This document shows, one piece after another, positions 53,901 through 63,325 of a stretch of DNA of 64,000 nt. The stretch lies in NCBI RefSeq assembly GCF_037975245.1, contig NC_092563.1:23464960-23528959 (forward strand), given 5' to 3'. Within the stretch, counting starts at the first letter, position 1. Every line of letters begins with the position of its first letter. The translations under genes and the position numbers were made by a program. The stretch comes from Apostichopus japonicus (Eukaryota; Echinodermata; Holothuroidea; Aspidochirotida; Stichopodidae). Below the pieces are notes generated by a model that was given only the letters and a program-made list of their open reading frames with translations, was not told the DNA's origin and searched no databases.

Positions 53901-56039
53901 ACAGAATTAACATGATTTTATTTCTTAGGCATATATCCTTTAAGCAGGGTTGGAGAGCAGGAGAGGTTGAAAATAAAAATCGGAGCCTTCGGCGGTAGAA
54001 TTATCTCACTCAGTTAGATAGAAGAGAGTCATCGGAAAATCATTCGACGTTTCGTTTTACTACTAGTCTTTGTTTAATCCATCCCTCTTCTTTAAGCTTT
54101 GTTGGAGGCATATGTCATGCCATGGCCTACCAAAGCTACAGTAGGCATACACCAGGTCAATTTCTATGGCATATGACTGATAATAGGTCTAGCCTAGTAG
54201 TACGTTAGGGCTGCTGTATGCTAGCCATAGAAATGAATTTCTATGATGCTACCTAAGCCTAGGCTAAGTTTTAACGCAAACGTTGCAGGGGCGTATCCAG
54301 GGGGGCGCAACAGGCGCGCGCCCCCCCCCCCCTATTGGCCGTCACCAAAAAAAAAAAAAGTTTAGCAAAAAAAAAAAAAAAAAAATTGATGACGACCTTT
54401 ATGTGAGATGTCGGTGATCGCTCAACCCCCCCCCCCCTCCCGTATGCTTTATTTTTTGTTTGCCAAAAAAAGGTTCTGGCGAAGTTCGGCGGCATAATAG
54501 TTTTAGAAACATAGATGGTAATTGTGTTTGTATTATCACTATAAACACTAAGTGACATGCCAGCCATACTAAATTGTGCATTTTGTGTCCATATTTACTG
54601 GAAATGTTGCTTATTATTAAGGTCGAAAAATGGATCACATATGGCCATGGGCGGCGATCCTGGGTGGAGGGGGGATATATCCCCCCATTGAAATGGGTGG
54701 AGGGGATGTAATCCACCATATCCCCCCCCCCCCACCAAATGCCAGTGATAAGAATATTTTCATGCCTACATTTATGCATCTTCGTTAATGTACGGCTCTT
54801 TTTTAGCTTCATTTCTCGCCTACCATAAACGCAGTGAGATCTTTTCAAATAAAGCGTCTTTATAAAGCAAAAATAGTTGACTGTAGGCTTCATTGGCCCT
54901 ATAACAACAAAATGTATTATTGCGCCCACGGTATTGATATAGTACATATATGCACCCTCATAGTATTCATATAGGCCCTATAGTAGGCCTACACACGTAC
55001 ATGTTCCCTCGAACAGCTGAGAATCTCATGTAACCAGGGTAATGCTTAATACACGTTTCACCTGGATGCCCTAGCAATCGGTACCTAGGAATGTAACTAG
55101 GCTATGTGTAATTGTGTATTGCATGTGTATAGGCCTATAATAGCCTGCATGAGGCCATTTTCTTCATCGAATAATATAACAGAGCTCTCGAACATTCTAA
55201 CGTTGCGCCTGAAACAAGATTGACAGGGGCAATTTTCCCAAAATAACACCCGAAATTAAAAAAAAAAAAGTATTTTGGATCCTGATTATGAGATATTTCG
55301 GACATGACATCCCTATTTTAAAGTTGGGTATATGCCGCTTGGAAACCTCGGGAAGTGCCGTTTCCGGCCATCTAGAGGGTTTGTTAATCCCAAAATTTTC
55401 TTGTACGCTTCGCGCCAACCCATGGTGGCGCTACGCTTAGATAGTCAACAAGGTCATATCCCCCCCCCCCCCCCCACTCGGAAGTACGGATCGCCGCCCA
55501 TGCATATGACACCATTTTGCATTTCAGCCCTTCTTTGAAAGCAAAAATTGTACACCCCTCCCCTTTGACCCATCCCCAGGACGGCGATCATTCATGCCTG
55601 GCGCCCCCCCCCCCTATTGGAAAATCCTGGAGACGCCCCTGCGTTGGTGGGCCTAATACTGCAGAACATAATTAGGCATATGCTACCCACCTTTTATAGC
55701 AATTTAGAAATCCTTATTTTGCCGGGCGACATGCATTTCCTCAAAAAGCGGCCTACTTCCAGTACTTATGTGATCTGCACTAGTCCACACGGTCAACCTA
55801 CAGTGCCTAACCTTGGCCTATACTGCCTACCGTGGTAAACATACCTAGCCTCGGCCTACTAGGCATATAGCCTTTAGTTTAACATTAGGCTAGGTTATAA
55901 CTTATACTAAGTAAGTGACTTACCTTTCTCTGTCTCTTAGTTGACACTGTTCTTTCTTGTTGGAGACACATACTGCATGGACAATCCGGTTATCCATTGT
56001 AGGATCTCTTTCGATCCTACATTCTGCTCTTCCATCCAT
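47602..56039 (-). CDS. Unrecognised 585-residue protein, six coding exons
   Basis: Minus-strand exons 56039-55924, 53073-52902, 52170-51746, 51227-50836, 50029-49769 and 47993-47602 join to 1758 nt, 585 residues and a stop. All introns are GT-AG and all phases agree, which supports a real gene although I cannot name it. Residues 1-38 hold DNRIVHAVCVSNKKEQ. Residues 45-75 (EQHIIRREEKSLLKQFQKLQ) look helical or coiled-coil. Residues 97-455 are Ser/His/Lys/Gln-rich and probably disordered, with a second charged helix near 185-215 (YQKRKEEERRHLNRHQQHL). Residues 470-585 look like a folded domain, with LAELEAICGSSSQGYFNQKG, then FKQLVKELLMKRMP, then IEDLMTACKEAGVEVDFLHP. No signal peptide or membrane segment is seen. 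It converges on the IRF gene. Function unknown; I assign none. Confidence 0.87.
48962..49022. repeat. G-rich minisatellite GGGGAGATGGGGGT
   Basis: Three to four units of GGGGAGATGGGGGT lie in the last intron of the minus-strand gene. Repeated runs of four to five G on one strand could form a quadruplex in the non-template strand. Confidence 0.85.
49463..49509. repeat. Small duplicated and inverted ACATGGAGGTAAAA motif
   Basis: CATGGAGGTAAAA occurs twice in tandem, followed by ACCTCCATG, its complement, giving a short hairpin in the last intron. Confidence 0.7.
49769..50029 (-). CDS. Unrecognised gene, coding exon 5 (residues 369-455)
   Basis: Acceptor TTTTTATTTTTAG. Encodes Ser/Gly-rich low-complexity sequence (for example RRGGIDASGSVESKQSTGST), donor GAAG|GTAACG, phase 1. 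Confidence 0.85.
50836..51227 (-). CDS. Unrecognised gene, coding exon 4 (residues 238-368)
   Basis: The acceptor is a purine-rich TTGTTAATCAAAAG, the weakest in the gene, chosen because it restores the frame as KAKCKHRRHTVDFDYPGNYC. The C-terminal part is basic (KKKDGKPENLEITIKISRKR). Donor ACTG|GTAATA, phase 1. Confidence 0.8.
51746..52170 (-). CDS. Unrecognised gene, coding exon 3 (residues 97-237)
   Basis: Acceptor TTTGTCCCTTCTTAATCAG. Encodes Ser/His/Gln-rich sequence with a KRKEEERRHLNRHQQHLNNE helix. Donor CAAAA|GTGAGG in phase 2. Reading through the donor meets a stop at once, which fits an exon end. Confidence 0.87.
52902..53073 (-). CDS. Unrecognised gene, coding exon 2 (residues 39-96)
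   Basis: Acceptor CATGTTATGTAG. Encodes NLQNEFIVEQHIIRREEKSL and then SPRPSYKRLLSPHDTHM, ends ATG|GTTAGC in phase 0. The pyrimidine tract is weak. Confidence 0.82.
54286..55641. mobile_element. Outer DNA transposon, interrupted by a nested element
   Basis: Ends are CAGGGGCGTATCCAGG and, reverse-complemented, CAGGGGCGTCTCCAGG. CCCCCTATTGG follows inside both ends. CGTTG flanks each side (54281-54285 and 55642-55646), a possible 5-bp target duplication. Without the insert at 54646-55502 it is about 500 bp. No transposase is seen. It lies in intron 1 of the minus-strand gene. The 5-bp duplication is less certain than the 8-bp ones found for other elements. Confidence 0.8.
54646..55502. mobile_element. 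Nested hAT-like element with 15-bp inverted ends
   Basis: Ends CATGGGCGGCGATCC and GGATCGCCGCCCATG are perfectly complementary. Flanks are CATATGGC (54638-54645) and CATATGAC (55503-55510), an 8-bp duplication with one mismatch. The right half (about 55340-55445) is similar, in inverse orientation, to 58585-58690 of another MITE (GCGCCAACC..TGGTGGCGCT), so the two families share internal sequence. No transposase frame in 857 bp. Confidence 0.92.
55924..56039 (-). CDS. Unrecognised gene, coding exon 1 (residues 1-38)
   Basis: ATG at 56039 in context AAAATGG. A second in-frame Met follows at residue 15 (TMDNRIVHAV), so the true start could be either. The exon ends GAGAAAG|GTAAGT in phase 2. 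Confidence 0.8.
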
Positions 56040-58559
56040 TTTACACAATTTTGTATTGGCCTAGTGTGGTCTTATTACTGCATGTTTCAATTTTCCGCCC
56101 AGACAAGTGCAAGAAGGACTAGGCTAGGACAACTTCAGATTGAAAGTACAAAAACACAGCACTTTGCATAGGTTGGCATAGTTACAAGTAGCAAAGAATA
56201 GTTTACAACTAGGCAACGTGAATTGTTTTGTCATAGACTAGCCTAGTTTTGTTTAATTCAGACGTGAGATTACCACTAAAACACGTACGCACTGGCAAAA
56301 GTAACGCGCGCGTACACATGTGATTGTCTGTGCGTTACAAATTCATCGCTCCATAGATTTGTAATAGCGCCTCTGTTATTGTTAGGTCAGAAACGAAGAT
56401 AGCGAGATATGTGACAGACTTTACTCCCTACTGAAAGTGAAGCCTCACTGTAAATCATTTGTCGTACAAGGAATACTTTCATGCATGACATAAAGGTACC
56501 CCGTAATCAAATAAAACTTCATTAACAATAAAATACATACATTGAAATATTCCGGTATGATGATTCTCCGTCCTTGTTTTATCCAAAGAACTAGAAAGAG
56601 GAGGATGATGTCATGCCAAGGAATCTGAAGCACACATTTTTTGAAGGTGTGGGGGGGGGCTGTGAGGGCGCTGTGTTAGTGCAGCATGGCCGTAAACGGC
56701 TCTGACGGCAAGCAAGTACTGGTGGCTAAAAAAAGCACTGTATGTTCAGAAATAAATGACTGAACTAATTTCGTGGTCGCATTTCGCTTCACATATCGCC
56801 AAAAAGGTGGCAGCAGTAAGTTGTCTTATCCGTGACTTTGAAATAAGCAATTTAGAGAAAATATGAAAAAAATTAGTCGTGTTTGTTTAGGCTGTGTAAT
56901 GTTTCACACAAAGGATATCTCAAGTTAACCAACAGGCTACATCTTTTTAAATTGACTCATAGTCCCATAGGCCTACTTTCCACTAAGAAAATATATAGGC
57001 TACTAGGCTAGGGCCTCGTAGCTTCCACCCTCCTATATAGCTGCATTGCACGTGGGCTCAATTGTAAAAAAAAATAACAAAAAATATACGGCTCTGTCCA
57101 GAGATATGTTACAGCGCCTTGTGCGCTTTAAAAGTATTTGGTTAAATCCACAATGCAGATGCGCGCGTGCACTTCACAGTTTTTCGAATGCGAAGTATAT
57201 ACAAATATGTAGCATAGCGCTGAAGACGCAGTAAGAGATCAAAAAGACAAATCTCAGGGAAGGTGATTCAAATAAATATATTGCATACCACTAAATGCGC
57301 TACAGTGGGAGGGATAACCCCTCTCCCCATCCCCTCACCTTCCAGATCAGTCGGGCGAAATGATTCAGTCGGGGTCAATGGTTCAGTGGGAGAGGAAATT
57401 AGTGACCCTGGCTACTGGTTATGAGTGAACAATTAAACATTTTGCAGACAAAATGTTGAGTTGACTAGATATGATAAGTTGTCAATTCGACAATTTTCTG
57501 AAAATTGCTCAGTTAAAGCAACTGAGCAATCCAACATTTTTCTGATTTTTGCTAAGATATTATCTGCATTTGTAGTATATTTAAACCAGAATGCAAAACT
57601 GCATGAAGTGATGTTTGATGGATGACTTCATCATAACAAGGTATGAGACAATGTAATCATCCTTTGTGAGAAATCTATAAACAGTTTTTGTAACTTTTTC
57701 CCCCGGAATGGACTGATTTCAACAGTTGTTAGCCCTAATTACTGCAGGGCGTATACGAACCGCCTCTTCGCCTATGGTCCCGAAAATTTCCCCGATATTG
57801 TCGTATCACTGGAAATTTCTTTTAAAGTGGAAAGCACTGTCACAAATTTATGTTACGCAATAGATCGTTGTATACTTATGCTGGCACAGTGCAACGCCGT
57901 GAAGCCTTGAAAAAGTGAGGGCGCTTTGCGTTGTACGGCAAGAAGCCAGATCATTTGTACATCTTCTTACATACATTGTGCATTCGACTTTGAAACTGAA
58001 TTTGATTGTACCCGCTATTTCGAAAGAGTATGTGTACTTTGCACAACAGAGACATGTTATGGCGACCAGAGTGGTAAGAACTATACTCCTGACTTAAGAA
58101 CCAACTTTGAAAACTCTTTTATTTCCGCCTCTAAAGACTCGAGTAATTGGAGTGTTTTTTGCAACTTTTATTGTCTGAACAGTGTCATTTCCAGTATCTG
58201 AGAGGCACATGGCAAACATTTAACTTGCTTGTACTATTTTAGTGCTCCACTCAAATAGTGTCATAGTTGTCCCTGAAAAAATGCCGTGAAAAGGCAACCC
58301 TCCCTCCTCCCCACCCCCTTCCCACACACACCTACTTTTGTGTATAATACTTCCATATTAGTCATGTGCATGCAGTTCTCAGTTTAATGTTAATGTTGCA
58401 AAGTGGGTAGTAGCCTATTTTTCTAGTATTAAAAAGTTAGTGATAAGCCCAGAACATCATAACCGTCATTCCATGTTATTCTGGCATGTGGATCTATCGT
58501 TAGGGATACAGTTGTAATTAAAATTAGGTGGCAATAATTGTTTACATTAGGATTTTGAC
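56040..58559. other. Region upstream of the minus-strand gene
   Basis: This includes its likely promoter (56040-56450), with a GCGCGCGTAC block near 56307. A small plus-strand frame starts at 56686 in strong context (GCAGCATGG), MAVNGSDGKQVLVAKKSTV, stopping after 25 codons; it is listed as a finding only. Otherwise no gene is recognised. Confidence 0.4.
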
Positions 58560-58926
58560 CAGTGGCGGAGCTAGGGGTATTGGTCAAGGGGGCGAGAGCG
58601 CTTTCGACACTATCTGAGCGGAGCGCCACCACAGGTTGGCGTGGAGCGTACAGAAATTTTTTGAGTAAAGATACTCTCTAGACCGCCGGAAATGACCTTT
58701 TCCGGGCCTTGCTTATTTGCAGATAAACGAAGAATAAATAGCCGTTAGAGCATTTTGTCAGAAAATTACACCAAAAAAATGTGACAAATGTCAATAGGTA
58801 GATGAGAGCGCAATAAAAATAGTCAATAATCGCGAATAAGTAAAAAGCTGAAAAGGGCGCCAGCAGTCCATTTGAGTCCGTCAGGGGGGCATCCGCCCCC
58901 CTGACTGTATGGACGCTCCGCCACTG
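58560..58926. mobile_element. hAT-like MITE, family B copy 1
   Basis: Inverted ends CAGTGGCGGAGC and GCTCCGCCACTG are perfect over 12 bp. Flanks ATTTTGAC (58552-58559) and ATTTGGAC (58927-58934) form an 8-bp duplication with one mismatch. The 367 bp carry no transposase. The second copy is at 60970-61364. Confidence 0.93.
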
Positions 58927-60336
58927 ATTTGGACATATCGCATCCGAAAGGACAGCCGTATATAGGCGGTCTAAGAGCCTATAGACCAGAGCCGTATACA
59001 GAGCCGTATATGCTATAGACAAACTATATCCAGGGTCCAGTGAATAACAATACAGAAGCTGAGCAGACGACACTAGTGAAGTAATTAGATTTCTATGTAA
59101 TTGCTTCTACTATCGCTTCCCAAGAATTACCTGTGAGACTGCAATCCACTGCCACATGTTTGACGATTTTGGCATACAAATGCGGCACAAGATATCACCA
59201 TTTTGAGTGATTTATGTCAACTTTATCACTTTATTTATGTCAAAGACGTAGTGTTTGTATTACGCGCCGGTACTTTCTTGCCGTATACAAGCAAAGCGCC
59301 ACCAGTAGGGTGGGTGGCTTCAGTATATGTCGCATGACGTCATTCTCCCTAAGTTCAATTTCTATGACTATGCCTCATTGTAAAAACAAAGAAACCAACA
59401 GAATATGCACTTCGTAGTTTTCATTCATGCAATAATATTACGGGAAAAACGTGAGACAGTATATTCCTCTGCTCATGGAGGTAAAACAGATTTCTTCCGA
59501 TTCTCTGCTCAAGCTGCTTTAATTGACCTAGATAGCACGTTTGAACTGTGTTAATCCGAAATTGCTCACAAAAGTTCCACCCATACAATAATAGAACGAC
59601 CTGCAATTTGTTTACAATCGACGTACCCGCAGATAAACCACACACAAACTATTTAAAAGTTCAAATTACCAATCTGCCAAGTAATCCTCTTACATGAATG
59701 ACATCGAACTTCCAAGTAGTTGTTATGGAACTCCCTGGAACTACATAGCAAGCCTGAATAACAAGTACGTATTTGGGCTTAATCAAGTTACCCACCCACG
59801 GGTGGAATTATTTCAAACAATAACGGGAAAATATTATACATGGAAGATATTTTAGCTACTCACAACACCAAAACGCATACTGGTCACGGCGTGAATACTA
59901 AAAAATTGAAAAACAAATGCCATAATCATTGCATATGATCTGTGGCCTACGTTTCATCATAACTGAAAAGAGAAGGCCCAGTTTTGGGCCCTCACATTAC
60001 GACAATTTTTCCCCCCTGAACAGCTTTGGTTCACCACCATTCAAACGTTATATCCACAGCAATTCAGCAGATTTGGACGAAAGCTCTTTTCTTTACGTTT
60101 GGACGAAAGCTCTCTTTTACGTAACATTTCTTCAGAAAATGACCTCTCCTCAACCCAAATAACCTTCAAATTTATTAAATATGATCGCATTTATGGAAAC
60201 TTAACTCACAAAACCCTCTAATGCAATGTCAGCCAAATCGAATAAAAAATGACGAAACGGCAGTCGTCCAAACACGGAGGCAAAAGGCTACAGACTTTCG
60301 GCAAAATCTCGCGATAGCTATACTATGGAACGCGGA
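58927..60336. other. Intergenic DNA
   Basis: No gene recognised. Small direct repeats: AGAGCCGTATA near 58985-59010, and TTGGACGAAAGCTCTTTT near 60070 and 60099. Confidence 0.4.
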
Positions 60337-60340
60337 AAGG

Positions 60341-60625
60341 GTCAACGTGAGGCGCCGTCCACTTAGAAATGGTCGTTCACCCAGAAACCGTTCACTTAGA
60401 GATCGTTGCTCAAATACAAGCAGCCGCCCACTTAGAAATTGCCGTTTAACCGCGAGGCGCCGTCCACTCAGAGATGGTCGTTCACTCAGAGACCGTTCAA
60501 TCAGTGATCGTTGTTGAAATGCTTCAGCCGCCCATTTTGAAATCGCCGTTGAAGTACAGAAACCGTTCATTCAGAAATGGCCGTTGACTCAGAAATCGTC
60601 CACTTACAAATCGCCGGTCGATGCT
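60341..60625 (+). repeat. Subrepeat array, left arm of a large inverted repeat
   Basis: Short units of 15-18 bp of the type GTTCACTTAGAGATCG and CCGTCCACTTAGAAATGG run head to tail, with a higher-order period of about 105 bp (GGCGCCGTCCACT at 60351 and 60456). The reverse complement of 63890-64000 aligns with 60350-60500 at roughly 85 percent by eye. The long open frames through it are a by-product of the repeat. Confidence 0.88.
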
Positions 60626-60798
60626 GAGCCGCGCCTACTTAGAATTCGTCCTCCCTTTACAATGGCTATATACGTATGCATTAAGTGGGCGCGGACTATT
60701 TACCGGCTGTGCTCCCGCCCAGTAACGTACACCGAGCTGTTACAGTAGAACACTGTTGTTCCCTCCTCATTCAAGTCCAGGGCCGTATATACGGCCCT

Positions 60799-61920
60799 CA
60801 AGGGCGGCGGAAGCACTTTTAATCTGGGGGGGGGGGGCACCGACGTCGAAGGGCACTTTGCAGAAATTCGATTTGACTGATGCAGCCTGATATTTAGTAC
60901 TCTTTATAACTCTTATTGTGTTATCTTATTTGCGTATACACATAACTCCATCAACGCCCCCCCCCCCCTCAGTGGCGGAGCTAGGGGTAATGGTCAGGGG
61001 GCGAGAATGGTCTGTAGGCCGGGGGCGCTTTCGACACTATCTAAGCGGAGCGCCACCACAGGTTGGCGCGGAGTGTACAAAAAATTTTTGAGTAAAGATA
61101 CTCCCTAGATCGCCGGAAATGACCCTTTCCGGGCCTTGCTAATTTGCAGATAAACGAAGAATAAATAGGTGTCATCGCCATTTTGCCAGAAAATTACACC
61201 AACAAAATGTGACAAATGTCAATAGGTATTTGAGAGCGCAATAAAGTATTCAATAATCGCGAATAAGTAAAAAGTGGTAAAAAGCTGAAATTGCGCCAGC
61301 AGTCCATTTGAGTCCGTCAGGGGGGGCATCCGCCCCCTCTGACTGTATGGACGCTCCGCCACTGCCCCCCCCCCCTTTAAGGAAAAAATGCATACTAGCA
61401 CTGCAATATCCAATGTGCAAATTGGAAACAAGGAACAAGTTTTCTTTCAAGACAAAATGAGGTGAAATCATTATAAAGTCCATATCCATACACACGCGAT
61501 CGATACATGCATGAAAGCAAATGAAATATGTCAAAATACGAAAAGATGGGGTAGGTTATGGGTTATTAAAACTAAACTCATTATTCATAGTAGGCTATAA
61601 TTGGCTTCTGCTTATTACAAAGTCACAATGTAATATAGCAATGTATTTGTGGAAATGTATTAGAATTTTTTTGACAAATTGAATATGCATAATGGCACTC
61701 ACCAGAATGTTAGAAGCCTTGTGGTAGTAAACATTTGAGTTTGACCCACAGAAATCATTAGTACTTCTAAATTAGGATTATATCTCTTACTGAAATATCG
61801 CTGACCTAATAAGGTGATCAAGAGTACAATTTTTTATGTAGAAAAAGGGCACATTTTTATCCTGAGGAAAAGTGGGGGCACGTGCCCCCGGTGCCCCTCC
61901 CCCCGGTTCCGCCGCCCTTG
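60799..61920 (-). mobile_element. Non-autonomous hAT-like transposon, family A copy 2, with nested insert
   Basis: This is the same family as 19632-20394 but reversed. Ends are CAAGGGCGGCGGAAGC and, reverse-complemented, CAAGGGCGGCGGAACC. It is flanked by ACGGCCCT at 60791-60798 and 61921-61928, a perfect 8-bp target duplication. A family B MITE (60970-61364) sits in its poly-C tract; without it the element is 727 bp. Its middle section differs from copy 1. Confidence 0.94.
60970..61364. mobile_element. hAT-like MITE, family B copy 2, nested
   Basis: Inverted ends CAGTGGCGGAGC and GCTCCGCCACTG are as in 58560-58926, with the interior about 90 percent alike and a 28-bp extra stretch near 61005-61032. 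Both flanks are C runs of the host element, so the target duplication cannot be delimited. Confidence 0.93.
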
Positions 61921-61928
61921 ACGGCCCT

Positions 61929-62285
61929 CCCTTTTTCAGGAGAGTAATTTCGTCTCGGTACCCCGAAGACCACATGCAATGAAAGTTTCCAGAAACCAAA
62001 AGAAAGAAGATGGAAGAAATAATCAACACGTTGGGGGTCGAAAATGCCGAAGAAGTTTCCCGTAACTTCGAAAGGGAACAGGCAACTCATACACAAACAG
62101 GAATAGCTAATTTGGGAAGTAGTAACATCCCTCGCTAGGTCCATATTTTTTTCCTTGGTCTAATCAATTTGACCGAGATTTGACCTTCCATGTGCTCAGC
62201 ATTTGTCAAAATAAAAGAAAGTGATGACTTAACATGTATGCCTTCAGTAACTGAGCATCAAAATTAACATATTCTTGGCAATGGA
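61929..62285. other. Loop of the candidate foldback element, no gene
   Basis: No coding evidence and no repeat copy was recognised here. Confidence 0.4.
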
Positions 62286-62289
62286 AAAA

Positions 62290-62860
62290 TGTGATGTGTA
62301 CCATGATGACCATAGATGATCATAACTGTTAACCCTGGTAACTACAAATGTTAACATTTACTTTTTAATTTACAATAATGAATTGATAAATTGTAACTAT
62401 GAAATACTATAGGCATTACACAATAGTAATTCCACTAGCTGTTACAAATTTACAAAACATTGTAAACACTTAATGATCCCTTATTATGAATTAGTAAATT
62501 CAGTTTTACCAAGTAACATTTCATGACAAATGTAATAGTATATCATTAAAACAAATAAATTGTATTAACAAATCAATAATCATTTAAAGAAATTACAATT
62601 CGTATGAAATGAAAATTGTATATATTTGCATGTTAAAAATTCTTCATGTGTGGTACTTATTAATACGACATTAATTGTTACAAATTAATAATTCATCATT
62701 ATGAAGTAATAACTCATTTTTAACAAGTAATATTTCATTAAAACATACAAGTATTTCATTACAGCAAAATTATAATTCGTACTAACAAATCAATCATTGT
62801 TTGGGAAAATTACAACTGATAATCACGAATTATTAATTATAAATACAAATGGGCTTAATT
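62290..62860. repeat. AT-rich degenerate direct repeat
   Basis: A block of about 215 bp appears twice, starting near 62488 and 62704. Shared phrases include AAGTAAYATTTCAT, ATTAAAACA, TAACAAATCAATAATCAT / TAACAAATCAATCATTGT and AATTACAA. Similarity is partial. Confidence 0.6.
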
Positions 62861-63325
62861 GTACGTCGTCTCAATATGCACAAACTCCCGAAGATTGAGT
62901 ACGAACCGATACTGAATGAAATGGATCAAAACAAACGAGTATGGGGGTCAAGTCTAGTATTAGGGATTGGCCGCAAGCTGAGGAATACCAGCACCGTACT
63001 CATACACTCATCATACTAACGTTAGGTTTGTATTGCGAAAGATCCATCTTTTTTCCTGAGGCCTAAAGAAGCACGCCTCCTTTTATAACAGTTGATTCAC
63101 TGCAATCAAGCAAATCTGCAGTTCTTCTGTTGTTGAAACCGATTTTCACAAATTCCTCGAGTTGTATATCATCGTTTCGATCTATTTTAATTTGTGATTG
63201 AAAATTCAATGAACGAGTACGAGTGCGAACGGTCGTCGCACCTCGACTCTGTGATTGAAAAGTTCACGCCCCGCCCCGCCCCGCCCCGCCCACGATATAA
63301 ATATGCAAGTTTGGCTGTCACTCAA
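62861..63325. other. Spacer with (CCCCG)n tract
   Basis: A CCCCGCCCCGCCCCGCCC stretch lies at about 63271-63291. The rest shows no gene. Confidence 0.5.

Larger units (their letters stand above)
53074..55923 (-). other. Intron 1 of the minus-strand gene, carrying nested transposons
   Basis: This intron of about 2.85 kb contains the two nested elements listed at 54286-55641. The rest is unique-looking AT-rich DNA. Confidence 0.75.

Noticed and set aside
54399-54947. 182-codon minus-strand frame
   Set aside because: It spans the junction of two nested transposons and includes C-run glycine stretches; no transposase motif is visible.
60221-60570. Arg/Ser/Leu-rich frames of about 100 codons on both strands
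   Set aside because: They result from the 15-18 bp subrepeats, whose units are mostly multiples of three and lack stops.
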